The notes under the pieces are model-generated. The model saw nothing but the letters and a program-made list of their open reading frames with translations, did not search any database and was not told the origin of the DNA. DNA of 64,000 nucleotides from Colwellia psychrerythraea (GTDB lineage: Bacteria; Pseudomonadota; Gammaproteobacteria; Enterobacterales; Alteromonadaceae). Numbering within the stretch: position 1 is the first letter of the stretch; every line of letters starts with the position of its first letter. Of the stretch, positions 17,805-26,394 are shown piece by piece. The stretch is taken from contig NZ_JQEC01000044.1 of NCBI RefSeq assembly GCF_000764185.1, forward strand, positions 124,001 to 188,000, in the 5' to 3' direction. The position numbers were made by a program, and so were the translations under genes.

Positions 17805-18377
17805 ATGATCGATCAAATAAATAACAATCAACAGACCACTACCTATGACAAAGGCTACAAATGGCTGCATTGGTTAATGGCTGCCTTAGTAATTTTAATG
17901 TTTATGGCTACCTTTGGTTTTGCACAAGCAAATACCGATGCGGCCAAAATTGAGATGTTAACGGGGCACTCTTCAATAGGCAGTGTAATTTTCCTATTAT
18001 TTGTAATACGTTTTTGTAAGAGGTTTATCTTTAAATCACCAAGACCAAAACATGAATTAGCGCCACTAACCAATGTTGGCGCTAAAGTGGGGCATTTAAC
18101 ATTATATTCGTTGCTGTTTTACGTACCTGTCACTGGCTACTTAAGCGCTAGAGCACATGAACTTCCGGTCTATTGGTTTGGTCAGCTGAACCTCGCCACT
18201 CTTACCGGTTATCAACAAAGCAGCTTTGAGATGATACGTAGCTTTCATCAATTAGGCGTGCAGACATTAATGGTGGTAGTTGTTCTGCATATTGCTGCTG
18301 CAGTTTTTCATGGTTTAGTCAAAAGAGATGGCGTATTTAGTTCTATGTGGCCAGATAGAAAAACAAAGAGTGAGTAG
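17805..18377 (+). CDS. cytochrome b561 family protein
   Basis: A 190-residue protein with four membrane segments and four histidines at the positions expected for two heme b ligands: His22 (KWLHWLMA), His55 (TGHSSIG), His148 (SFHQLG) and His162 (VLHIAAAVFHG). Length and motif order fit the bacterial YodB/YceJ-type b561, an inner-membrane electron carrier or superoxide:quinone oxidoreductase. A GGAG ribosome site lies upstream. It is divergent from the LysR gene, which probably controls it. Confidence 0.9.
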   Translation: MIDQINNNQQTTTYDKGYKWLHWLMAALVILMFMATFGFAQANTDAAKIEMLTGHSSIGSVIFLLFVIRFCKRFIFKSPRPKHELAPLTNVGAKVGHLTLYSLLFYVPVTGYLSARAHELPVYWFGQLNLATLTGYQQSSFEMIRSFHQLGVQTLMVVVVLHIAAAVFHGLVKRDGVFSSMWPDRKTKSE

Positions 18378-18443
18378 CCCCTTACTTGCTAATCGGCAAG
18401 TGATATTACCCTTTGTTAGTCAATATTGACTACAACTAAGAAA

Positions 18444-18476
18444 AATAAGCAGACCGGTACCCCTGCTCTGCTTATT
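18444..18476. terminator. hairpin, likely terminator between convergent genes
   Basis: Arms AATAAGCAGA and TCTGCTTATT enclose a 13-nt loop, 65 bp after the b561 stop. It lacks a long T-run, so termination is likely but not certain. Confidence 0.55.
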
Positions 18477-18481
18477 AACTG

Positions 18482-18545
18482 AGCTGAATTCTGGATAAGC
18501 AGCCTTTGCTCAATATTCCCCATCATCCAGAGTTCAGGTTAACTA
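18482..18545. repeat. intergenic inverted repeat, family B copy 1
   Basis: Left arm AGCTGAATTCTGGATAAG and right arm CATCCAGAGTTCAGGTT enclose CAGCCTTTGCTCAATATTCC. The same arms occur at 48979-49220 and 59898-59959, always between genes. Confidence 0.7.
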
Positions 18546-18549
18546 AATA

Positions 18550-20055
18550 TTAACTGGCTGTTTTTGTTCTAGGAACAAACGAAGGTAATTTAATAATGAT
18601 TTCCTTAGTATTAATTTTCTCATCGGCTAAGAAAGTTTTAATCACTGCTGTTACTTTTGGCGAAGACATAAAGAGATTATGGCCTGCATTAACGACCATC
18701 ACTTGGGTTAAATTAGACAGACCTTTGGTTGCTGCTTTTTGACTATCAATATAGGTTCTGCCATCCAATGTGCCGGTTAGTAATAATGTCGGTACATCAC
18801 TTTTTGGGTATGTCCGAAAGTCATCACCTAAATCTAAACCTTTAACCGCTTTGTTTAAATGTGGCATCGGAAAATTAAGTGCGGTGCCTAATAATGAGGT
18901 CTTAGCTTGTTGATTTACTTGCGCTAAGCGTGTTTCAGTAATACCTGAAGCGATATCCATGGCAAAAGACATCAACTCAAAAGAGATGGTATTGTCATTA
19001 AAATAACCACGGCTGAGCACTTTTATCAGGCCTACCTCTGAGCCTGAATCAAGCTCTTGATATAACGCCAATAGCTGACTTACGCCACGTTGCGGGTCAG
19101 CAATCATGGCTGAAGCTAATATTTGCATATGATATTTTTGAAAAAGAAAATCTACTGCAGCGCCCTCTTTTTGTGGCACTTGTACTAGCAGTGGCTGTTC
19201 TGTTAATTGCTGATGAACACGATGCATTAATGTAGTGATGTTAGGGTAAAGCTGCGCAGCATCTGGCTGAGTATTAATAGCTTGTTGTAATCGACCAAAG
19301 TAAGCATCAGTTTGCGCCGGAAATTTTACTGTTTGGTTGAGCCCTTCAGCACTGGCAATTACAATTTTATCAATTTTTCCCTGCATACTTTTTAAACTCG
19401 CCAAAGCTAAATGGCTGCCGTACGATATACCCCAGAGTGTTACTTTATCTGCTTTAAAGTGCTTTCTAAGCGCATTAATATCTTCAGCACTTTCTAAAGT
19501 GGTATAACCATTAACATCAACCCCCTCTTTCTGCCAATAGTCGACACATTCATTTGCCGCAGACTGATATAGCTGGGTTACTTGGCTTTGGGTTAAAACC
19601 TTGGTCATTGGCAGTGTTTGACTAGAAATACATTTGGCCGCCGATTTAGATGCACCTGTGCCGCGTTGATCTAACGCGATAACATCACCAAATTCACGTA
19701 AGGCCATAAATAAAGGAAAACGAAAACGTGGATATTTTGCCGTCATAATGCCCGATCCGCCAGGTCCACCTGAAAGATAAATTATCGGCGAGCCTTTGCT
19801 ATTTCCAGTTGCTGGAAAGCGCACATATTTAACAGAAATTAAACGACTATCAAGCTTACTGCGATTTTCAGGTACTTGAATAAACCCTTCAAATGCATCG
19901 GTGGTTTTACCATCCATAGTTTTAAAAACTATCGCCGTTTCGTTGGCATATACTATTGATTGTTTATCATCAGTGGATGCCTGTGTTAGCTGAGTAAAAA
20001 TAGCGGTAGTGGCAAATAATATTGAAGCAAGTATTTTAGAATATTCGAGTGTCAT
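18550..20055 (-). CDS. exported alpha/beta hydrolase of the TAP / tripeptidyl aminopeptidase type
   Basis: A 501-residue protein with a signal peptide (residues 1-27). Alpha/beta-hydrolase landmarks in order: the oxyanion segment YLSGGPGGSG (93-102), DQRGTGAS (129-136), the nucleophile elbow GISYG with Ser211, and the C-terminal TAP-like domain holding LLLTGTLDGRT (catalytic Asp) and VVNAGHNLF (catalytic His). The order matches proteases of the S33 tripeptidyl aminopeptidase group that release N-terminal peptides in the periplasm. It is transcribed divergently from a LytTR membrane regulator with a short shared promoter region. Confidence 0.87.
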   Translation of the reverse strand: MTLEYSKILASILFATTAIFTQLTQASTDDKQSIVYANETAIVFKTMDGKTTDAFEGFIQVPENRSKLDSRLISVKYVRFPATGNSKGSPIIYLSGGPGGSGIMTAKYPRFRFPLFMALREFGDVIALDQRGTGASKSAAKCISSQTLPMTKVLTQSQVTQLYQSAANECVDYWQKEGVDVNGYTTLESAEDINALRKHFKADKVTLWGISYGSHLALASLKSMQGKIDKIVIASAEGLNQTVKFPAQTDAYFGRLQQAINTQPDAAQLYPNITTLMHRVHQQLTEQPLLVQVPQKEGAAVDFLFQKYHMQILASAMIADPQRGVSQLLALYQELDSGSEVGLIKVLSRGYFNDNTISFELMSFAMDIASGITETRLAQVNQQAKTSLLGTALNFPMPHLNKAVKGLDLGDDFRTYPKSDVPTLLLTGTLDGRTYIDSQKAATKGLSNLTQVMVVNAGHNLFMSSPKVTAVIKTFLADEKINTKEIIIKLPSFVPRTKTAS

Positions 20056-20227
20056 GGGACTTTCCTTTTATTTAGTCTGCCACTATTAAATATGCTTTCT
20101 ATTGGTAAATGCATGCGTTATTCTGCAAAGTGTATTGAATTTCCTGACAAAACCGCTGAACGGTAGCGCACTTCCGATAAACGGTAACCTAATATGGGGC
20201 AACATTTCTGCTGTGTTAACTATATCT

Positions 20228-21754
20228 ATGCTTTTAAGAATCTTGCTTATTGTCTTGGCTGTTAGTGTTACTACTGCCCATGCAACAAGTTTGATTTCAA
20301 TAGACAATAGTAAGATTTTAGTGTGTCCCGCTAATGAAGAATCCAATCTAGAAACAATCTTTACTAGGCCAGACTGTCAGTTAAAAAACCTACACGATAT
20401 TAATCCTCAGCAGCAAGCACTTTGGTTAAAAGCAAGCTTAAACATAAAGCAAAAAAGCTTAACTCAGCAATTTCCGCTAGCCTTATATATTTTTGGTAAG
20501 ACCTCCAGTGAAGCATTCTTTAATGGCGTATATTTAGGTAAAAATGGTACTCCTGCAGTAGTGGCCCGAAATGAATTTATCGGTAATATGGATGCACGTT
20601 TTTATCTGCCTCCAGAATTAATAAAACAGGGTGAAAATGAAGTTATCTTTTATTTGTCTGCCCATCACGGTTTTTTACAACTTGGTGTACCCATTCATTT
20701 TATCGGCTTGGGTGAATACACTGAGACCATCTCTTTTTTCCAGCGAAACATATGGATATCGTTAACATTATTTGGTGCGCTGCTGTTAGGCGCACTTTAC
20801 TTCTTAGTGTTATCACTACGGTCTAAACAAAAAGCAAATTATGGCTTATTTTCTTTAATGGCCTTTTTTGCTTTCAGTCAATTATTTGCTGAAATATCTC
20901 GCGGTTTGTTTAACTATACCTATCCGGTACACGATTTAAGATTGATATTTATTGTCTTGTTATCTGCCGGGTTTGGCTTGTGTTTACTGACCTATACGCT
21001 GAATAAATTTACAGAAAAACACCACCAACTCTGGTTATTATTAACCGTTATTGCCATGGCCTTTGCCATTATCCTTATGCCCGGCTTTGACGGAAAAACC
21101 GCGGTTGCTATTCTAATACCAAGTCTGTTTTCTACCTTGTTAATAGCCAATAAATATCGACAGCAACGATCCAGGGAACGGCTCGGTTACTTACTGGTAT
21201 TTATCATTTTTACCCTCACCATAATGCTGACCTTTAATATATTTCATGACATGCTGTTTTATTACATAATTACCGGCATGATGACCTGCCTATTTGTTAA
21301 ACAGGCCAATGAACTGATTAGTGAGCAAGCTAAACGAAAAATTGAAGAAGAACAGGTAAGTAAACTGCAATTTAAGTTAGCTCAGAATCAACAAGAAAAA
21401 ACGCCAAAAAAACTAAAAGTCACTAGCGCCGGTAAAACTGAATTACTGCCAACTGATACCATTACTTACTGTAAAGCAGCGGGTGATTACGTAGAAATAC
21501 ACCTGAACAATCAACAGCAGTCACTTTACAGTGGCAGTTTAAAAAGCATTGAAAGCCTGCTACCCAGTACATTTATGAAAGTGCATCGTTCCTACATAGT
21601 CAATTTGGATTATATTTTATCAATTAGAACGGCAAAAGCTTCAGGCACAGCATCTACAGCAAGCAATGGTTTCCTAGTACTTAAAGATGGTGAAGAAGTG
21701 CCTGTCAGTAGAAGAATATTACCCATGGTGCGTGGTGTGATTGATAACATTTAA
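20228..21754 (+). CDS. membrane LytTR-domain transcriptional regulator with 7TM region
   Basis: Chosen start ATG 20228 (MLLRILLIVLAVSVTTAHA), which gives a signal-like N-terminus; the frame extends upstream to a TTG at 20102 without a better ribosome site, so the start is uncertain. The protein has about 508 residues. An extracytoplasmic beta-rich domain (about 20-170) resembles the 7TMR-DISM sensor domain, followed by seven predicted membrane helices (about 175-385), a coiled coil (about 385-410), and a C-terminal LytTR DNA-binding domain (YCKAAGDYVEIHL ... TFMKVHRSYIVNLDYI ... VPVSRR). It is a one-component membrane regulator, divergent from the TAP hydrolase gene that it may control. Confidence 0.8.
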   Translation: MLLRILLIVLAVSVTTAHATSLISIDNSKILVCPANEESNLETIFTRPDCQLKNLHDINPQQQALWLKASLNIKQKSLTQQFPLALYIFGKTSSEAFFNGVYLGKNGTPAVVARNEFIGNMDARFYLPPELIKQGENEVIFYLSAHHGFLQLGVPIHFIGLGEYTETISFFQRNIWISLTLFGALLLGALYFLVLSLRSKQKANYGLFSLMAFFAFSQLFAEISRGLFNYTYPVHDLRLIFIVLLSAGFGLCLLTYTLNKFTEKHHQLWLLLTVIAMAFAIILMPGFDGKTAVAILIPSLFSTLLIANKYRQQRSRERLGYLLVFIIFTLTIMLTFNIFHDMLFYYIITGMMTCLFVKQANELISEQAKRKIEEEQVSKLQFKLAQNQQEKTPKKLKVTSAGKTELLPTDTITYCKAAGDYVEIHLNNQQQSLYSGSLKSIESLLPSTFMKVHRSYIVNLDYILSIRTAKASGTASTASNGFLVLKDGEEVPVSRRILPMVRGVIDNI

Positions 21755-21924
21755 TCTACCAATGTCATGACAATACCCTTACTTTATTTGACACAAATCT
21801 CAATAATTTATTGTTTCATTCAAGCAAAGCTAGAGATGGCTTTGTCAAACAAGTCATCTTAATGGAGAAAGACGGAACTCATAATAACCCCCTTTAAAAT
21901 CAAAATATTACTGAATATTTGATA

Positions 21925-22632
21925 TTACACGTGCCCAAACAATCTAAAATTCCAACTCTCAACCTCATTAGTTTCTATACGATGCAGCACTCTGTCCATC
22001 CAGGTGTCCGACAATGTGCTTTGGTTCTGTAGCTGTAACAAGCCCTCTTTATTGAGTGGGTCATTGAAAAAAGCATCACACACTGCTTTTATTGTCATGG
22101 CATTAGTAACTCGGTTAATTAACTGCAGAGGTTCATCTACACTTACCATTCCCGGCTGAATAACGCGATATAACCAACCACAACGACTCACTTCCTGCAT
22201 GTCGACCGATAAATTTTCGATGCCCCAGCGCTTATTTAGTTGGAAACAAGGCGAACGTGGCTGACTCACTTCGATAATAGCTTCGCCCCACTGATAACGA
22301 TCACCCAAACAGACAGTTTCTTCTGTCATACTCAATGAGCTAAGATTCTCGCCCATGCCCGCAGCTTGCCAATTCACCTGTTCTACATTATTTTCGTCAA
22401 AGGCTTTTTGGTATTTTTTCTGCCAATAGGCATAATGTTCGGCCGGATATTGGTGCAAGGCGCGCTCTACTCCGCCGTGATGAATTTTATCCCCGCATTC
22501 ATCACCAGCTAACCCTTCAAGAGATAAATATACAGGACCTTCAACTACTTGCTTGTCTATGGCGGTTTCCATACCATAGCGCTGCGCCACTTTTCCGCAG
22601 TAAATATTTGTTAAATAGTGCTTACTTTTCAT
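21925..22632 (-). CDS. MOSC domain protein, YiiM-like
   Basis: A 235-residue protein. The MOSC core covers about residues 20-165: GLAGDECGDKIHHGGVERAL (the HHGG motif), AGMGENLS and SQPRSPCFQLNKRW with the conserved Cys. YiiM-type proteins bind the molybdenum cofactor and reduce N-hydroxylated compounds. The C-terminal 3-alpha domain (about 170-225) is also present, as in YiiM. It is monocistronic and lies 70 bp upstream of a glutamine amidotransferase on the same strand. Confidence 0.88.
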   Translation of the reverse strand: MKSKHYLTNIYCGKVAQRYGMETAIDKQVVEGPVYLSLEGLAGDECGDKIHHGGVERALHQYPAEHYAYWQKKYQKAFDENNVEQVNWQAAGMGENLSSLSMTEETVCLGDRYQWGEAIIEVSQPRSPCFQLNKRWGIENLSVDMQEVSRCGWLYRVIQPGMVSVDEPLQLINRVTNAMTIKAVCDAFFNDPLNKEGLLQLQNQSTLSDTWMDRVLHRIETNEVESWNFRLFGHV

Positions 22633-22702
22633 GGCTGGTCTCTTATTTGTTAGGGTTAAATTATTGCTGTATTACTGATGATATTGATAATGTTATTGAT
22701 AT

Positions 22703-23428
22703 TCAAGCAACATCATCATTATAAAAATGTACTAAGTTATCCATGAATTCAAACAATAATGTATTCATAGCTAAGTTGCTGTTAGTTATTATACTTTCAG
22801 GATTTTGTACATAGTTATGATGACCGATATCGTCAAATTCATGCTCTGATACAGCAATTAAATCCGTTAGTGATTCAGCGGTGAACTCTAAGTGACACTG
22901 AAAACCATATACTAGAGGTGAATACTCAACAATCTGCCTTGGACAACCGGCACTTGTCGCTAACACTTTACTGCTAGGTGTTAAACCTGGCATATCATTA
23001 TGCCAATGACCAACTACTTCTACTGCATTAAAATGAGCCAATTTAGCATCTTGTTTACCTGAGTCTGTTAACGTTATTGGAAAGTAACCTATTTCCCTTT
23101 CGGGGCTTTGTTCGAACGTTGCACCAAGGGCTTCACCAATTAATTGTGCTCCTAAGCACACACCAACAACCGCTGTGTCATTGTTTATACAAGCACGGAT
23201 AAAGGCAATCTCTTTATCTGCGCTAAAGTAATGACACTCTCTTTCGGTTGTTGCTGGGCATTGCGGGCCACCTAAAATAACTAATAAGTCGATGGCACTA
23301 TTATCTACAGGCAAACTTTCTCCCAGAAAAATTTTGCTGCTAGAGATTGTATAGTTCAGCCCTTGCGCCCAAGTTAAAAAGACCCCTGGCCCCTCAAATG
23401 ACTCATGAATAATAAAATGCACTTGCAT
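22703..23428 (-). CDS. type 1 glutamine amidotransferase-like protein
   Basis: A 241-residue protein of the class I GATase fold: GGPQCPA (53-59), the nucleophile elbow GVCLGAQLIG with Cys91, and FQCHLEFTAESL with the catalytic His-x-Glu near residue 180. This combination is shared by free-standing amidotransferases of the GuaA/YfeJ type. The substrate is unknown. It shares its upstream region with a divergent AraC regulator (101 bp), which may control it. Confidence 0.85.
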   Translation of the reverse strand: MQVHFIIHESFEGPGVFLTWAQGLNYTISSSKIFLGESLPVDNSAIDLLVILGGPQCPATTERECHYFSADKEIAFIRACINNDTAVVGVCLGAQLIGEALGATFEQSPEREIGYFPITLTDSGKQDAKLAHFNAVEVVGHWHNDMPGLTPSSKVLATSAGCPRQIVEYSPLVYGFQCHLEFTAESLTDLIAVSEHEFDDIGHHNYVQNPESIITNSNLAMNTLLFEFMDNLVHFYNDDVA

Positions 23429-23529
23429 TCACTTCTCTCCCTAACAATTGCCGAATTAAGATTTTTTAAACTATACCCTATGCTAACATTGCTTTTATTA
23501 TCACAATATCTACATTAAGACATAAAACA

Positions 23530-24384
23530 ATGACAAGCCGCCAAACTAAAGAAGCTAACCTATTGATTAGTGAAAGTGCTGATTTTAATGTAACGGCGAA
23601 AATGCAGAAAATGCCAAAAGGTTATATTGATAAATGGCATCAGCATCCATGGCACCAAATTATTTTTCCGTTTGAGGGCATAGTGCAAACTAAAGTGGCA
23701 AATAGCCAATTTGTTATTCCTCATAGCGGCATGTTGTTTATCCCTGCCAATACTCCCCATGAATCATTTGCTTTAACTGATACTCAATTTATTGGCATTT
23801 ATCTTAAGCCTGTACTTAACCCCGAGTTTAATAAAGAGCTTAATAAAGGATTTAATAAAAATTACCCATTAACAACTAAAGCAATATCCGTAACACCTTT
23901 TCTAAGAGAACTCATTTTACAGATCAAAAATTGTGTCAATAACTCGGTAATTTCAGAGCAGGAGATTAGTAATTTACTTGCGGTATTGATTGATCAAATC
24001 TCGGCTGGGCAATCTTATAAAATGACACTTATTTTACCTATTGATCGACGATTGATGACTATTTTTAAGGCATTAATGACAAATCCACAACGAGATACCA
24101 AATTGTCAGAATGGGCAAAAAAAGTAGGTGCATCAGAAAGGACTTTATCAAGGTTATTCACCAAAGAATTAGGCATGACCTTCCCGCTTTGGCGCCAGCA
24201 CTTGCGCTTAATTTCATCATTAAGCTTGCTGGAAAGCAAACTTTCGGTACAAGAGGTAGCTTTTAAAGTTGGTTATAACTCCGACTCATCATTTATCTAT
24301 GCCTTTAAAAATTTATATAAACAAACACCACAGCAGTACCGCAATTCTGGCTTTAGGCTAGGCACTAGAATAAACGCTAAGTAG
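23530..24384 (+). CDS. AraC-family regulator with cupin sensor
   Basis: A 284-residue protein. The N-terminal cupin (residues ~15-110) has HQHPWHQIIFPFEG and SGMLFIPANTPHESF, the two conserved cupin motifs of the AraC_binding_2 type. The C-terminal AraC HTH pair is at about 185-280 (KLSEWAKKVGASERTLSRLF, VQEVAFKVGYNSDSSFIYAF). Length is typical. It is divergent from the glutamine-amidotransferase gene. A short internal repeat (NPEFNKELNKGFNK) links the two domains. Confidence 0.88.
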   Translation: MTSRQTKEANLLISESADFNVTAKMQKMPKGYIDKWHQHPWHQIIFPFEGIVQTKVANSQFVIPHSGMLFIPANTPHESFALTDTQFIGIYLKPVLNPEFNKELNKGFNKNYPLTTKAISVTPFLRELILQIKNCVNNSVISEQEISNLLAVLIDQISAGQSYKMTLILPIDRRLMTIFKALMTNPQRDTKLSEWAKKVGASERTLSRLFTKELGMTFPLWRQHLRLISSLSLLESKLSVQEVAFKVGYNSDSSFIYAFKNLYKQTPQQYRNSGFRLGTRINAK

Positions 24385-24458
24385 TTTATTGTTGAATGTT
24401 GTAGCGTTATGGACAATTACATCAGCTGAGCCGACAAAGCGGTCGTAAGCATCAATAA

Positions 24459-24481
24459 TTAGCTCATGAATTATGAGCTAA
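24459..24481. repeat. short perfect hairpin between genes
   Basis: Arms TTAGCTCAT and ATGAGCTAA around GAATT, 75 bp after the AraC stop. It has no T-run, so it is a weak terminator candidate or an operator. The rest of the 24385-24681 interval is AT-rich with a short direct repeat GTCTAAA near 24590-24605. Confidence 0.4.
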
Positions 24482-24681
24482 AATCGGACAATATTCGACA
24501 GATAGTTAAGCGCGATTTCAACCTAGAGCATACGCTATCAGTAGAAGTTTAAGTGCCCTCTAACACGATGAATGTAGCGGAAGCTAAAACGTCTAAAGTC
24601 TAAAGTTAAATTTTTCCCATTTTTTTAGAATCTCGACTATATTGATGAAAGCAATGGATAATTATTATTTTAAGGGAAGAG

Positions 24682-25404
24682 ATGCTAATACGGATATTAC
24701 TGTGCTTATTATTGCTTGTTGCTAACTTTCAACTTAATGCTGCGGATAAGAATAGCTCAGGCGGCTTTATCGATGTGAATGTTTATCCTTATTTGTCTGA
24801 TGTTGATTATGATAATACCATCACGTTTAATATTGGCGCGAAACTCAAAAATCGCTTTTCATATTTTTCTTTAACGAACTTGGGTAATGAAAAGGGTGAA
24901 GCTGCATTAACTGATCTCAACACTTTTTACACTGAGCAAAATATCCGTTGGCAAATGAGTGAAAAGTCTCCGATTGATCTTACGCTGCAAATGAATTTTC
25001 GCTCAGGTGATGATAATGACAGACATCGATTAGGTTTTCGCTGGCGGATAAACGATACCCAAATATTTAACTCTGCCTTCAAGGCTATCAACCTAAGTTG
25101 GTCAATTAACTTCCATTTAAAACAATTCGATAATGTGCCTGAGAATGTATGGCAAATGGAGCATGTCTTTCGGATGACCTTTCCAATTTTTGATAACCGA
25201 CTTTACTTGGCAGGCTTCATCGACCATACCTTTAATGAAAACTTGCCAGAAAATGTCCCCAAAAACCCAATGGTTGGTGAGGTTCAACTTGGTTATAGAA
25301 TAATCGAGAATCTATTTTTTATCACCGAGTTTCGTGTAAACGAGTATCGTCGCTCTGATGTAAACAACATGGCAGTGGGCTTGGAGTATTTAATCAAATG
25401 GTAG
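24682..25404 (+). CDS. outer-membrane beta-barrel-like protein
   Basis: A 240-residue protein with a signal peptide (MLIRILLCLLLLVANFQLNA). The mature part is made of alternating amphipathic strands (FIDVNVYPYLSDVDYDNTITF, YFSLTNLG, DRHRLGFRWRIN, LGYRIIENLFFITEFRV) and ends with aromatic KW, both hallmarks of small outer-membrane barrels (Tsx-like size). The family is not recognised. Its stop overlaps the frame of the next gene and the two are clearly co-transcribed with the sensor kinase. It may supply the ligand sensed by the binding protein; that role is inferred from the operon. Confidence 0.72.
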   Translation: MLIRILLCLLLLVANFQLNAADKNSSGGFIDVNVYPYLSDVDYDNTITFNIGAKLKNRFSYFSLTNLGNEKGEAALTDLNTFYTEQNIRWQMSEKSPIDLTLQMNFRSGDDNDRHRLGFRWRINDTQIFNSAFKAINLSWSINFHLKQFDNVPENVWQMEHVFRMTFPIFDNRLYLAGFIDHTFNENLPENVPKNPMVGEVQLGYRIIENLFFITEFRVNEYRRSDVNNMAVGLEYLIKW

Positions 25405-25412
25405 GCAATACA

Positions 25413-26381
25413 ATGAAAAGTCATATAGGTATAACATTTTTTGTGTTTTTTTCTTTTATTTATATGCTTTTTTGCCCAAAGGTTTTAGCGACTGAATATA
25501 CAATCGGTTTGGCAACTTGGTCAGGTTACCCTCAGTGTGTGCAGGGTTTTAAAGATGCATTAGCAAGTAGAGGGCTGGTAGAAGGTAAGCAATTAACTTT
25601 TATTCAAGGTGAGATAGGTGCCGACAAAGTACTGCAAAGAAAAGTTGCAAACAACTTAAAAAGACAAAATATTGATTTGGTTTTTTCCCTGACAACTCCA
25701 GGAACAACAATAATAAAAGAAGTTATTTCAACTAATACCCCCATAGTATTTTCAATTGTAACTTACCCAGCTGACTCTGGCTTAATAGAGTCTTTTGAAT
25801 ACTCAGGCAATAACTTAGTAGGCACCAGTAATTATGTGCCATTATTTCACTCTATTGATTTACTGTTAAGCGTACTACCAACGACAAAGAGTGTCGCTAT
25901 TTTTCATCGTAAAGGCGAGCCCAATTCAAAAATTCAAACCGCTAACTTATATCGCTATTTTAAGAAAAAGGGTATTAAGGTGACTGATGTTTCGGTGGAA
26001 AATATTAAAGAGTTAAAAATGAAAGCTACAACGCTGGTTAATAAAGTTGATGTTTTTATTACTACCACTGATACCTTAATACAAGGGGGCGGGGAACTGG
26101 CGTTAATAGAGCTTTCCTTAACACATAAAATTCCTATTTTAAGTGCGAATAAAAGAGGCATTGAGCAAGGTGCAACTTTTGGTGTTGTCGCTGACTTTTA
26201 TCAGCTGGGTAGTATGGCAGGAGAAATGGCTGCACATATTCTTTTAAATGAGGCTTTACCCGAAAGCATTGAATCTAAATTACAACAGCCTCCAACTTAC
26301 TTATTCAATAAGAATAGCATGAATAAGCTAGGCATTAACGTACCAGAACATTTACCTTTTGAAATACAATGGACACGGTGA
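25413..26381 (+). CDS. ABC-type substrate-binding protein (ABC_sub_bind family), likely sensor partner
   Basis: The start ATG at 25413 has AGG seven bases upstream and gives a signal peptide (MKSHIGITFFVFFSFIYMLF, cleavage near VLA); an ATG at 25398 in frame is possible. About 322 residues of the PF04392 (ABC_sub_bind) type: YTIGLATWSGYPQCVQGF, TPIVFSIVTYPADSGLI, GTSNYVP and GVVADFYQLGSMAG. No permease or ATPase gene is near; instead the gene ends 13 bp before a hybrid histidine kinase. In such gene pairs the binding protein usually reports its ligand to the periplasmic sensor domain of the kinase. Confidence 0.85.
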   Translation: MKSHIGITFFVFFSFIYMLFCPKVLATEYTIGLATWSGYPQCVQGFKDALASRGLVEGKQLTFIQGEIGADKVLQRKVANNLKRQNIDLVFSLTTPGTTIIKEVISTNTPIVFSIVTYPADSGLIESFEYSGNNLVGTSNYVPLFHSIDLLLSVLPTTKSVAIFHRKGEPNSKIQTANLYRYFKKKGIKVTDVSVENIKELKMKATTLVNKVDVFITTTDTLIQGGGELALIELSLTHKIPILSANKRGIEQGATFGVVADFYQLGSMAGEMAAHILLNEALPESIESKLQQPPTYLFNKNSMNKLGINVPEHLPFEIQWTR

Positions 26382-26394
26382 ATAATCTATTTAA